From Blasia pusilla (taxonomy: Eukaryota; Marchantiophyta; Marchantiopsida; Blasiales): 64,000 nucleotides of DNA. Below, piece after piece: positions 12,413 through 24,900 of this stretch (position 1 is its first letter; each line of letters starts with the position of its first letter). The notes below the pieces were generated by a model. The model worked only from the letters and a program-made list of their open reading frames with translations, was not told where the DNA came from and searched no databases. Position numbers and translations under genes: made by a program. The stretch lies in contig CM114273.1 in assembly GCA_050084515.1 (NCBI GenBank), forward strand, positions 23,498,001 to 23,562,000. Reading direction: 5' to 3'.

Positions 12413-15400
12413 TCAATACTTGATGAATTTAAACATAGACGACCGTCTCTCATCTATGGCAGATGATAAGTGTGGACAGGACTCCAATTTCTTATACATT
12501 TGCCCCTGCAGTTGAGATTGTAGAACTCGAAGGAGGACTTGGTACCGTGACTGCTTCCTTTTCAGTATCCTGTGAAATCCCACCAGCGCAAGCCACTCCA
12601 GCTCCTCGAATGGGAAATAATCCGCAGCTTTCGCTCCAACAGTTTCCATCTTGTGCCTTATCAGATCGTACATGTACCTACAAAATGACGACAAAGGTAG
12701 CCTCATGGATAAAGCATAAACGACGAAAGCGAAAGTTGAATGATCCTCGGATTGATCGTTATATTGATATTACCTCGTCGTACAGCCAATCACTTTGTAT
12801 AGAAACGGCTGATTGTCTCCTTTGACAGGAACCATGCAGGAAATGTAAGAATGCAACTTCATCGCACATAGCAGGAAGGCTTGAAATGCATTGAGTCGGA
12901 TAGTGGCAGGAGAGTTGATTCGGGGATCAAAAAAGAGAGCATGACATTTAGGTCGCATGTACTGGCACATCTTCAAGACCAGCTGCCAGCCTTGATTTCG
13001 CTCCTTTCTGACTGTCAAAGTTGATTTGATATGCTCCCCACAATACCTGCTCACATCCAAGAATGTTCAATGCATCTAGAATGCTGAACTACATTTTCAA
13101 CATATACGCAACTGAAAGTGTTGTTGAAATGTCATATGAGTGATCACGATTGGCTAGCCAATTCAATATAGATTGTCACACTCCAAGCTTGAATGTAATG
13201 GGGCCCGTATTTATGACATACAACTACTTGCAGTCGTACGAAACTCTTCAAGATATATACGCGCCAAGGAATGCCCACACGGCAAAAAGAAAACCTTGTG
13301 TAATCCGCTTGAAACTCCACGGTATAGCAATTGATGAGGAGACCACTCCACCGCATGAAGCATGCACCATCTTCCGTTTCGTACACATTCTTTGGTAGAA
13401 AGTTGTCTCCAACCCGCAAAGAGAAGCTAGCTGCCGTCTTCCGTTGATTGGCATGGCATCCGTACTCCTCAGAACCGACATGCATGCTCTGAACAAAAAC
13501 AGTTGCTGCAGCTTGAGATGTGGAGATAAAGAATGAATCATCGATGAGTCTTAATAAGATCGAATTTTTGGAGTATGGTCCTTGGGCTCGTGAGACGGTA
13601 GTTATGCTAGAAGGCCTCTGGAATTCTGCATTGCCGAAGTCGGGATACCCTTCCTGGGAATGACTTAGGGTAACAGGCTTCTCTAACAACCTTTCTTGGG
13701 GTGTCACGTGAATCTTGAAAGAGGATTCCAACAAACTTTCAACTTCACACTCCGTGGACTCTGCGGCCAATGCCTCTGATAGGGGCAATTGCAGCTCACA
13801 TGCTGTAATTTCCTTTGGAGTTTCGTGTGTAAACCTGGTTGGGTGATGTTCCAGGAAATAAGAGGTTTCTTTGAATCGAGACTGCAAATGAGGTATAAAG
13901 CTATGTACGTCAAAATGGCCATAAAAGAGCGAGCAAAGAAGAGATGATAAGATACTGCCTTGGGGAATACCCATCGTCTGGTGGTAAAAATGGGTTCCGA
14001 TCTGCACAATGTTGTGCTTCACATGTTCCGTCACCATTGCTAGAACCTGTTCACGCCTTACATTAGTGCGAAGAGCCTGCCTCCATTTTGAGAGAAGAAA
14101 CCATCAAAACACTATCAGAATCGATCCTTAAGATCATTTCAACGACTCCAAGAGCTGACATGTTCTTCAATGCGATGGCTGAATCTAGACTTCGAAACTC
14201 CTTTCATCTTCCATACAAAACTGATTTTAAGGAAACTGTACGCCTTGTTAGTAACCGAGTGGCATAGGTACGTGACACCCCAGTTCTCCCCATTCCGTAT
14301 AAGTAGGACGAAACATCCAATTACATCCTACATTACAGCAGGAGTCTTGTAACTCAAACCACCAATTCTAGAGTCGGGACAAGAAAATGGAAAAAGGAAT
14401 AGTATGGAATCTTCCATACAAAACTTAACACTCACATGATCAGTGAAGACGCAGTGAGAGTGCTTGCTTGCCAGGTCATCCATCAAATCCAGGAAGTTCT
14501 GATGCTCATCTGCTCGAGTGGGTGCTCTTCCATGGGAAACTCTTACTGAGGCTAGAGTTGGAGTCACGCATGTAAACTTAGCCACATTGTAGTGAGAGCT
14601 CCGAACAAATTGGTCGACTATTTCCTGTAGCCTTTCCTGCTGGATGGTATCATAGGCCTTAGAGACATCACAAACAGCCATGTATAAACGGGGCATCCCC
14701 TCACAGGAGCCTTTCATTTGCAAAATGAAAGGAATGACCTTGGCATGAATATCGCTGTAGCCAAAAACAGAAGAACCCAAGTCTTCAGGGCGAGAATTTT
14801 TCTCTAGTTTTAAGCAATAGTACGCATCCCTCAAGACATAATTAGTAGATTTGAAGGAGTAATTTACACTCCGCCAGCAGTCTCTCTGATTGTGAGTTTT
14901 AGGTGGATTGGAGCCCTTGCAAGTAGTCGTCGGACCTGAAGAACCTCTGCTTCCTGCTTTGTCAGGGAAGCAGTCTGCTGGATCCACACTTGAAGGTATT
15001 GACACAGTTGATTTCTTATCAAAAAGTCTGCCTTTGTCCTCCGAATAGTTGTTGCTTGATAGGAATTTGGACTGATGTAACAACCTGTGGTTGCCCATTT
15101 TAGTATTATCATTTTGATCGGCACTGTTAAGCACCAGAATCTCTCCGCAGCATTTGGAACCTTGCCGCAGTGCCACTGCTCTGTCTGGTTTCACTCTGAA
15201 CTTCAAAGTACCTTGAGATGACGCAGCAAGGTTTGCTATTGGCCTTACACCAGTTCGTTTTGGTAGTAGGCGGATCTGTGAGAAACCCAGGACTTTACGA
15301 TCTAGAGCTTCCGCAACTGACTTTTTGCTCATCTTCCTGTAATTTCGGGTCGTCAACTCTTTGAGTGCACTATGGCGAATTTTTGCCCATACGGGCTTCC

Positions 15401-18400
15401 GATAATAGAAAACATTTTGCCTGTAGCTTTCATTTTCGGTAACGTAAAAATGAGTACGAATAAGAGGTACCACAAGATTTGTGAAAAGCCAATACAACCA
15501 CAATGCTAATCTTTTCTGCTGCAATCCTCTTTCATCACCAACCTTAGAGAAGTTGGTTCCTTTCTCGATATCAGATGGAAACGTCAGCCACTGAAAGCTC
15601 GAGACTTTCAATCTGAATAGCGCATGCTGCACACTGAACTTCTCATGCCTTCGTAGGCTTACGAAATGGGCAATGCTACCACGCAAGCTTCTCCAACTTC
15701 GTAAGGAGCCGAACATATCTTCTGGTACAATGCTTCTGCAAACAGCCCATAGAAAGCCCACCACACTACTGTGGTTGGTATAAGAGGATATTAGTACTGC
15801 TTGTGAAGCCTTCCCAGCCACACCAGTTGCAACTCCGTCATGTTCTGACGTTTGGACCTGTTTATGACCCTCATCTACCACACGACTTGAACTCGCACCT
15901 CCGAGTTCTCCGGAAAAGCTAAATGCGTCCCTCCCCGAGATATTCACAGAATCCAATGGCTCGGTGGCTTCTTTAATACGAGGCAAATACTGAGAACCAA
16001 GCCATAGTCTCATTATCTCCTCAACTTCAGGGCTTTCTTCGGAGGGACTGATATTCAGTGGTTGTGGCTGTAAATGTTGACCAACACTCAAATTAGACTT
16101 CTCTCCGAGAGGTAAAGAAGACTGTCCAGAAGCAATGTCTGCCAGAAACATACGTATCATACTGAAGCCACGCTTGCCTACTTCTACTCAGCTTTCAAAA
16201 TTTAAGATGGCAGAATATACGTCGTCAGGGCATAAATAAATAAACACAGAAATGAAGTGAAACAATTCTGAAACTACTCCAATATACAAGAATAAAAGTA
16301 TACACAAAAATAATTTATCTCCGGTTTCTTGATAATTGGATCTTGCCTGAGGTTCATGTGAAGTGGAAGCCACCAAAGCAGAAGGAGAGGAATTGGCAGC
16401 TGATGTTTCCATGGACATCAAGGGAGAATCTCCAGACGATGTTCTCAAATCGTGAGGAAGTGGACAGTGACGGCTAAGCAAGCGAGCAAATGAACACCGT
16501 CTGGCATTTGCAAGGAGCTTTTTCAGTAGCTTGCAAACAAACCTGAACAGTTTACAACGTATGGACAATCGACAAGCAGATCAGTCCAGCGGCTACGCTA
16601 TTAGCTTCAGGGGGATTAGTAGCAGCTCGCACAATAGATCTCTACCCTACTTTCATCAATACAGAATTCAAGAGAAGCATAAGCTTGGTCAAATAGTATA
16701 TCTAGAAGTCTGAAAGCCACAACAATAAGGGCAATGCTTAAAGGACACAATTCAAGATATAGGCTGACAGGGAGCATGCCCGCATATTTAACCACCCGTT
16801 CAGTTATGGTCATAACCTGGTCGACTTTGCTTCAAGATTATTATGCGATGAAGACCATAAATGAATCTTGTTGCCGGGCACAAAAATATCAGAAAAAAGG
16901 TGAGCCACTCCAATATCACTGGCTTTGGTGGTGTTGAGAATATCTTGAATATGGTCAGGAAATGTTCAAATGCCTAAGAATCGGACGCGGTGAAGAAATG
17001 TTAAGATCCTACCTTGAGCCTTTTCTTGCTCTTTTGAGCTAAGGCTTCTTAGTTCTCTATGCATTCCAAAGACTACCCGTTCTTGCTTTGTGCGTAAAAG
17101 CCAAATATACACGAGCGATGAAAAGAAATAAAACATGGGACGGGACTTTAATGATTGTACTGTTACTAAAGGATACGTTTAGTAGGCAAACCGGGATGAG
17201 TAGAAAAATCAGAGTTGTAGAAGATTTGTGCTCTGTCTATCTGCATATGTGAAGGTCCGGATGGTTTTCCTTGAGGGTCACTTTTCCCTTTCCTTCTATG
17301 GGAAGACCTATTGGAGATCACGGGAGGACCTACTGGAGATGGACCCAGTATGGCCTGGGCTCTTCCTGCTGTTCCCGCACCAGAATTACATCTCTCGGTA
17401 CCTGAGTACTGTGACTCTTGCGGCAAAGACTTTAGCGCTTTCCGATATTCATCGCCTGCTTCGACAGTCAGGTCTTCTTCTCTAGGCTCCTGCAATTTCA
17501 GAGTGTTGGCCGATTCTGATTGAGAGTTTGTTTTGGAAGTCTCAAGAAGATCTGCTCACAACCAGTGCAACTTAGAGCCAACTTGAAAATAGGGCAAAGC
17601 CCAAGCTTTCAAGATTCTTTGTTCAAGCATGTCTAGATAAGATACTTTGTCGTTAAACGTTTCTACAGTAGAGATGGACAAAAGGGGAATACTCGTTATT
17701 TCGCATACTTTTCTATCCTAGACAAAGATATGTTCCGGAGAGTACTAGAAGTATCCCACAAACTGACAACTAGAAGTATTCCATGACCAGATTCAATAAG
17801 ATGAAAGGAGAAAAAGAGTGTAGGTACAGGGAGTCACACCTTGCGTTTGAAGCTCTGGAAATGTTTGCTGCATTTTTCGTCTTTTCCAACTGGAAGGTCT
17901 TGTTTTTCGTTCATGATAACAAGAATCTGAAGATTGTGGACAATAGGAAGCATCGGGAAGTACGGAACTCCATTTTGTACTCCAGTTTGAGCCATGTTTT
18001 AAGACTGTTCTACCAATTAGTACCGGGACATACCCAACTTCATGTCCTGCGAGGTCAGGATCAAAGTTGAAGGGCTTGCGCTGTTGACAGACCAAGTTAA
18101 GAACAAGATTAGTCTCTTCTCGTTTGGTCCTCTTTGATGGCTTTTCACAATTGGGACCCGATCCAGTAACAACTCGCTGATTGCTAAGATTACTTGACCC
18201 TGAAGCCGTAGATTTGTTGGCTTCAGCAACATTACTGGGAATCGTAGGAGGAATGTCTGTATCTACATATTGTCGTCCACCTGAAGCCTTCCTCTTACCT
18301 CTACAATGATGGTTGACTCCTACAGACTTTAAATCTGTATCGACTGTGATGTTCAAGATTGGTGGGCAGACACGAGGTCTGTGCTCATTCTTTGTATCAT

Positions 18401-20864
18401 TTCCTAAAATACAACCATTTACATGTCTACTCGTTGTAGCTCGAGATTTCTTCTTCTTTTTAGCTGGATTTCTTTTGACTTGGTTGCTGTTGTTCCGAGG
18501 AGAAAGTTTGTCAAAACTACTGGGTTCTAACTTCATAGACTTTTGATAGGATGAACTTCTCTCAATATTTGGGCTCAAAATAGAGCTCACGTTAAATGTT
18601 TGGGAAGATACCCCGTTATGATAATCAACGTCCGATTGGTAAGGACTTGTCAGAGTCTTATCAAGGCCTCTCGTCTGGAACAATTCGTCATCAGATTTGG
18701 AGTTCTTAGCACTGGACTGGAGAAACTCCTCAGCTGCCATAGCACTTTCACTCCGTACCTTATCTACAAGAAGGTCAAAAAAAGAAGAGTAAGATAGCAA
18801 GTAGTCCATAAAACGTAGAAGAGGTAATGAGGTATCAAGGCCTGCCTGTAAAGTTTCTCTACACAATAGACCCTAAAAAAAGACCCCAACGTTCAGTGAG
18901 CGTCCATTGTGCTTACAAACAGAATGCTCTCTAAGGGACATCAAGATAATAAAAAACAGTGACCAGACATGAGGCCTAGTTTGAAAACAGTCTTCAGGTT
19001 CTGGGACAGACAACAAGTGCACTATGAAATTGCCCACCATTCTCTAGACTACTGCAACGCAGATTTCGCCCAGTTCTAACCTGCACTATGATCCAGGTTG
19101 TTGCCTTCCTCTATCCTCCAGTTAGGATTGCTACCTCTGTCATTTTGTTCTCGCACGGCAGAGTAAGTTTCTGATGATGATCTTCTCTTGATGGAATTTC
19201 TTAGCATTTTCTCTCCAGAGTGCAGAGGTGGAGATTTTCGACACAAGGACACGGAGTTACTTATTGGAACTCCTGATATTTGCAAGTAGCAACCGTTGAG
19301 CAAGGGCATAAAAATAGCAGCGTGAGAGAGTAGATGTAGCATCACTAAATCTCCAATCTGCACACCACATACCAGAGATGCTCAACTTTAACACCAAGTA
19401 GTAGTAGTATGGACAAGGTTAAACCTTTCTGAAACTTCCTGTACAATGAAAAGGAACAGGGAGACGAATGAAATGACTGAAGCCAAGATAGTGAAGAAAG
19501 AGCAGATGTGTCGAATTCAGCCTGTCCGATAAAATGTAGGCTTGCTTATGTTCCACTACCCGTGAGAGAAGAATCCTCCAGTTATCTGAGTTCACAATCT
19601 CTACAGAGGAATTTTCACACACACACTCTAATCCCTGGGGAGCACGCCGTCTAGCAGAACCTGAACCGGAAACTGATGGCCGGAGCTGCCAATCACAAGT
19701 ATGATGCGGTTAGCTCTCACTCTTAAAGTCAAATAAAATCTAAGACTTCTCGACGGGTTCTCGACGGTTCCTTGCATGTCATTCTCATCAAAAGCTCATT
19801 CACCGCTAATTACATCTAACGAGTTTTGCCGTCAGTTACATCAGTCCTGATGATGCATTTAAGTTTCTTTAGAAAATATAGCCATTCAGTAACAAATAGC
19901 AGTTTAATACACGGAAAATGTGAAGTATATGAATGTAGACAATTCAACGTGCAATGCTCATATGGTATAAGGCACCTATGGAAAGAAGCATCTGCATTTA
20001 CCGCCAGACGGGGAATGAGGGGAATGAATTTATAAAGATAAACGAAGAACACGAAGGTGGCCGGGTTGGACACAGACCTTTCTGTACCCAGAACAGAGCA
20101 CATGGGAAGGTTTTTCTTCCTGTCGAAATTGAAGCTCTATGACTCTGTCCACAATCTGCGAGGTTTCCAGCACAATGAAGTTCCGCCAAAGTGAGGAAAC
20201 TGCCGGAAGAGAAATAAAAGGTTTCATTAGGCCTACTTCTCTGCTCCTCCTGTAGGTGCAATAAACTTCCAGAATGGAGTCTAAAGTGACGGCTAATGCT
20301 ATCGTTCTGTAGCGCCATCATCTAGTTCAACACATCATTCTTAAGTCTAGCACCCGGCCTATTACACTTATTTGATTTCAAAGGTTACTACATCCTTTTC
20401 GAATTTAAAACACTAAAGATCATTTTTAGCAAGAAGTCTAGAAAAACTGCCGGGACTTAAAACTGTCTTGCGGCGGATCTCATCCTACGGTCAGAATTCA
20501 CAACATGAAATTCAGGCAAGCAATTCAATATACGCTGAGAACTCGCCTGTTGCTGGGTCCAACGCTGCTCAAATGAGTTACGGCCCACTGTGGGTGCTGT
20601 CTCGGACATAATTGCGTAACTGTTCTTCAAAAATGTGATATATTCCAGAGGGTCACCCTCACGTGTGAGTTTTCTCTCAGCTTCAATTTGCAATTGACGC
20701 GGCGTTTGAAGGGAAATACTAACCGTAAAGGTTGAGAAAACTTCACGGTTGGCTCCATCCAAGGAGGTGCTTGAGTTTGATAGAAGTTGCAAAAGGAGGT
20801 CATATAAAGTCTGGAGTCGATGTCTGTAAACTGTGGATAGTACTCTGGGTGTCCAGACGCTCAT
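12413..20864 (-). CDS. TERT: Telomerase reverse transcriptase, twelve exons
   Basis: Catalytic subunit of telomerase, which copies the telomerase RNA template onto chromosome ends in the nucleus. Proposed exons, high to low coordinate: 20864-20547, 20155-20078, 19685-19560, 19357-19081, 18763-17840, 17515-17177, 16943-16817, 16542-16304, 16138-14436, 14076-13295, 13046-12774, 12677-12413. Phases agree at every junction and the sum is 5451 nt (about 1816 residues). ATG 20864 is the first ATG after an in-frame TGA. The TEN domain includes GDPLEY, VLCSGYRK (exon 2) and GDLVMLHLLSHAAIF (exon 4). The RNA-binding domain has IFYNSDF and GLPTKHILN (exons 6-7), FARLLSRHCP (CP motif, exon 8) and WLYWLFTNLVVP (T motif). 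RT motifs are RLLPKRTGVRP (motif 2), CDVSKAYD (A), GIPQGSILSSLL (B'), RLIDDSFF (C) and RWSGLLINC (E). The three catalytic aspartates (about residues 1300, 1556, 1557) are present. The C-terminal extension ends MFKFIKY. Plant TERT genes typically have twelve exons, but this protein is much longer than the roughly 1100-1250 residues usual in flowering plants. The exon 8/9 and 9/10 junctions are least certain. Confidence 0.93.
20156..20546 (-). other. TERT intron 1 with probable GC donor
   Basis: The reading-frame-preserving junction joins CAACAG|GCGAGT to CTCGCAG|ATTGTG. It gives a WTQQQ-IVDRVIEL transition that matches the W-S-Q-x-x-I-V-E-R pattern of other plant TERTs. A GT donor a few bases downstream would break the phase. 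GC-AG introns are a known minor class. Confidence 0.6.
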
Positions 20865-21480
20865 TGCCTTCACTCAAGTCCCACAAAGGAAAAGACTACT
20901 CACCCCCAAGAAATGAATTTCACTACATGTAAACGTAATTTGTTGGAAAAGAAGATAGACAGACCGTCCCTGCTCAGCATCGTCAGCCTATCTCACTGAA
21001 GCCTCCAAGCGCAACCTCTTCTCGATAGAAGTCGGCAACCACTCACCACCTCGAATCCACGATTCTTCTTACCTTTGCCCACCGCAATACTCACTGTCAC
21101 AGTGAACAACGAGAACACGATTCTGAGTCGTCTGCCATCCGCAGCAAAAGAACTCGATATTTTCACAACCCTGCCTAACTCAATTCGCATGCAAGCGGCC
21201 TCCACGCACTGAATAGGTAGTCACCCCATCTATGACCGCAGCGCAGAGCAATTCACGAAGGATTGTCCCCTCCGCAGAACGGCAATGGTGTTTCATGTCG
21301 AGGAGGACAGTCAATTTATACGTTTGGGTGCCAGCTTCATCTACACGCACCTGACTACTGGCGGGAGATGGCCCAGTTTTGAAAGGTGGGCATGCACGTG
21401 CCCGTGCCATACGGGAAATAAAAAAGTGTTTAGTAGGGTGTGTCATTTTAGGTTTCCCCGGAACTCCTAGTCTCAAACGT
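20865..21480 (-). promoter_or_regulatory. TERT 5' flank, CpG-rich
   Basis: Directly upstream of the TERT start codon, composition is less AT-rich than the flanking 21.7-22.5 kb DNA and there is no transposon signature. It should contain the 5' untranslated region and core promoter. I see no convincing TATA box. A short minus-strand frame at 21180-21476 has no recognisable domain. Confidence 0.35.
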
Positions 21481-22001
21481 CTTCCCGGGTACTCTATGGA
21501 ATTAAGTTTGTCATAGGTGAAGGAGGGGTTTAAAGCGAGATGCTGTGAAGCTCATGCCCCTTTCTCTTGCGGAGGAGCGGGATGGCTTTCCGCGCCGACC
21601 CCCCAAATCCGGGCGATTCTCGATAGCCGATAACAAGACACCCCTAATGGCGCGTTGATCTACCTATCGGAAGCATCCCTACTTGATGGGTAGATCGGAT
21701 TGTTAGGAGGAACTAGAATGAATGCTTAGGATTTTATTATTCTAGCCTCTTATTAGCTATTTATGATACAAATGTGATTATAATATAATGTTAAATTTTA
21801 TTTTATTCGAGTATTTTCATACACAATATTTTGCATAATTATTATTTTTTATTTGAAGGTTCATCGTTTCCAATGGTAATGTGGATGGAATTTTTCTTTT
21901 ATATTCTAAATTATGCTACATATAATTAATCATAAGAAAATATAGAAATAAACAAATAAATGCCAATTTTTGCAAAATTTGACTTTGAGACTTATTAATA
22001 A
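21481..22001. other. AT-rich intergenic DNA
   Basis: Strongly AT-rich from about 21700. No coding or repeat feature is recognised. Confidence 0.5.
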
Positions 22002-23693
22002 TCATAATAAAAACGGATCAAATACGGAATTGAAACCTACGTGTAAATCAAATGGAAAACAAGAATAGGATGCAATGAATTGGATATATGCATGGAGTAA
22101 AAATAGATCCCCAATATTCTTCCTTGTGGTAATTTCATGATGTATGCAATGTTGCATAAATCCACGAATCGCCGATCTTGTCCCGTTTGCTTGTCCATGT
22201 GATCCATTCATATTTTGTTAGAGCATGATTGGTACGCCAATCTTTAAACACAAACAATGCAGAGGAAGTCCAAAAGGCAAGCATATGTTAAAAAATTCAA
22301 CTAGATATATATGACTGATCCCCTTATTTGGAATAGAATTGACGCTGAGATAAATATGGTCTTGTAGAGAATATGGAATGAATTGGTGAGAAAAAATAAT
22401 GTTAGTATCAAAACTTCCCAAAAACTATTCCCATAAAGGATTATCTCTCTAGGAAACGGAGACATAATAGTTGCATTTATATCGTCAACATCTTTATTCC
22501 TCATAGTCAAAATTAATATATCTCTCAAGAAATCAATGTCATAGAATCGGGTAGGAAAATTAAATTTCCATATATCGAATCAATAAGATCGTATACCTTA
22601 TTACCTTTAGTAACAATTTCAGATGGTAATAGTATAAAGTTTTCTCCCATATGGGGGTGCAAAGATACACGACCCTCTTCCACTTCCAATAACCAATCAA
22701 CAAAATCATGTTGTTCATTACGCAAATGACCTTCCAACCTTTGAACTCGTATGTTTGTTTTCAACTTCATGACCTTTACATTAGACCGAAGAGATGACCT
22801 CTTTATGGTTGTGTGGATGATTTGAGATTGATCCACATGACGAACAACATGCAACACTTGATGAAAATCACCACCAAATACCATAAGTTTTCCACCAAAA
22901 GGTATTTGTGGTAGATCATAAAAAAAAACTCCCATAATATCTTATAAATTTTGATTCACCGTCTTAATTGCATGATAATGAGCCATAGATGCTTTATCCC
23001 ATATAATGAGCATCGCAACACAGATTAAGCGTGCTTCATCACTATCAAATGATGAACTATAAACAAAAAAGGGAAGAAAATAAAAGTTTTAATACTTGAA
23101 ACAATTAAATTTTATGCATCAACACAATTGGAGCTAATTAAAATTACTAATGGCACTTACTTTCAAATAGAGCTCTCATGAAGATTGATAGGGATCTTGA
23201 AGCTCAAATGTATAATACGTCCCTTGTCTAACAATAGAGCAACTATTCTGGATGATGCTATAGCCAAAGCTATAGCCCTTACACTCCTTGCACTTGTAAT
23301 TGGAAGGAGAAGATTATATACAAATATTTTTCGCGTCCAACCTAGACTATCAATGAAAAAAACTTTTGGAGAAGGTGAAGCATTTAAGCATATTTGATCA
23401 AGCTCATTATGTATAGTGTCCCAAATGATACATTGTCCTTCATTTTGGCACGCTTCTCCCAATTGCACTTGCTCAAATAATTTTTTCGTATCATATAATA
23501 GCTCTTGTTTCTCCAAATAGATCCCTATGAGCCCGTCTTCACGATCTCCTAGTTTAATCGACCCGCTCGGAGTGTATTTTTCAGCCTCACTTCTTATTCT
23601 CTTCAACGTCCGAGATGCTCCTATGCTCTCCCGTCGATTGTACTCTTGCGTGAGTTCCGTTTCGTACAAATACACATCGTTGCCAACATACAT
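22002..23693 (-). pseudogene. Helitron Pif1-like helicase relic
   Basis: Minus-strand fragments fall in the order of a Helitron RepHel helicase domain. VFFIDSLGWTRKIFVYN (about 23330) aligns with the Walker A region FFIDGPGGTGKTFVYN, and KIPINLHESSI follows. GGKLMVFGGDFHQVL (about 22880) is the Walker B region. DILILTMRNKDVDDINATI (about 22500) and FGLPLHCLCLKIGVPIML (22218-22270) are later helicase motifs. NGTRSAIRGFMQHCIHHEIT (22110-22190) lies near the C-terminus. The Walker A lysine/threonine signature is destroyed and several frames are needed, so the helicase is dead. The Rep HUH nuclease domain is not seen. The gypsy LTR begins about 70 bases beyond its upstream end, which may explain the missing part. 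Confidence 0.85.
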
Positions 23694-23764
23694 CGACTGT
23701 CATGCACATACATGTCTAAGATCCATCTAGCTATGAATCCTAACATCTCTACATATGAACGACT

Positions 23765-24900
23765 TGTCACGTCTTTTAGGATAGATCGGTGAGATCTAGT
23801 GGAGAGCCTTCGCGAGTATTGGAGGACAGGCTCAGGAGGTCGAGGATAACCTGCTGAGGCCCCGGAAAACCTGAGAGAGCACGTTTTCCCTTTGTTTCGG
23901 CTCATTTGGAGCCATATTGAGAAACCTACTATTTTAGGTGAATACCATTTTTAGTATATGGTCAACTTTATATTTTTGGTAAGTGACCCTTGACGTCCTA
24001 CATCAGGTCAAGAGCCAAGGAGGTGACTTGGGAGCATAGGTTACCATGAAGAGAGCTTGGGAGAGGGAAGGGGTATACCTCAAGGAGAGAGAGAGCTTGA
24101 GAGCTCATTCTCTCTTTGTTGAACCTTTTGGCATGAGGCAGCGGAGTTATGGTCTTGCTTGCCTTGTGTGTGTTACCCAAGCCTCTTATTGGGAGAGTGG
24201 GTTTGGTTTGACATTGAGAGAGACATGTGAGAGTGCACATATTTGAGAGCTATGGTGTTGAGAGAGATTGGATCTTGATTTACAAAAAGAGAATGACATG
24301 AGTGAGAGAGCTTCATGGGGGAGCTCGCTAGTCACTTGCTGGTTTTTCAGGTTGGGGATCGTATTCCCTGTTTAGCGGTTCTTGGGAGTGCTCATCGGTG
24401 CCGGAGCCGCTCATTTTTTATGTTTCCTTCGCCGATTTTTCGTGTGGAAGAGTGGCGCGCAAAAGTGCTGCCCAATTTTTGATAGGGATTGAGTATGGGG
24501 GCAAATTTCTCCATGTCGGTACTCTCGGGAGCACCATGTAGCTTGTTGATTTGTGTTTTCACAGGTTTTACAATTTCATTGGGAGAAATCAGGGCGGACG
24601 CGTTGCCAAATTTTATGTAGGAGAAAGAGACATTGGGCTTTACGACAGTCTCTGTCAGTTTTTACTAGAATGTCCGATTCAAAATATTTTTTGATGTCAT
24701 CCTAGATCGTGAATCTGTGCATATTGTGCAATAGAAAATGCACAATTTGGATGCAAAAAAAGAAGTTATGGTCAATCTTGCCAAACTCCCTTGCTAGGCA
24801 ATTTTTAGGCTTAAATTATTCAAACCCGAAACCAGTCGCCGCGCCAAAGCCGGCCGTCTTCGTCAAAGTCACCGTAAATGGTCCACCGTCACCATCCACC
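23765..24900 (+). repeat. 5' LTR of the methyltransferase gypsy element (right end approximate)
   Basis: Begins TGTCACGTCTTTTAGGATAG. The same start appears at 38210 (TATCACGTC) and, inverted, at 57977. Shared sequence runs through TTTTCCCTTTGTTTCGGC (23883-23900), the CTTGGGAGAGGG/CTCTCTTTGTTGAACC block (about 24055-24125) and, against the antisense copy, to about 24890. The exact right boundary and primer-binding site are not resolved. Confidence 0.75.

Noticed and set aside
14100-14200. Possible extra TERT exon between motifs A and B' (open minus-strand segment ALKNMSALGVVEMIL)
   Set aside because: It is open and protein-like, but no acceptor and donor pair keeps phase with exons 9 and 10, and the direct 14436-14076 junction is in phase. 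It remains a weak alternative.
17013-17081. Candidate TERT exon encoding a VVFG-containing segment after exon 6
   Set aside because: The phase fits exon 6 but not exon 8. The segment at 16817-16943 fits both sides and restores the canonical GLPxKHILN motif, so the first candidate is intronic.
22002-23693. Host Pif1 helicase gene next to TERT (Pif1 antagonises telomerase in yeast)
   Set aside because: Sequence details (KIPINLHESS, GLPLHCLCLKIGVPIML, NGTRSAIRGFM) are Helitron-type, the Walker A is destroyed and the frame is broken. The neighbourhood is coincidental.
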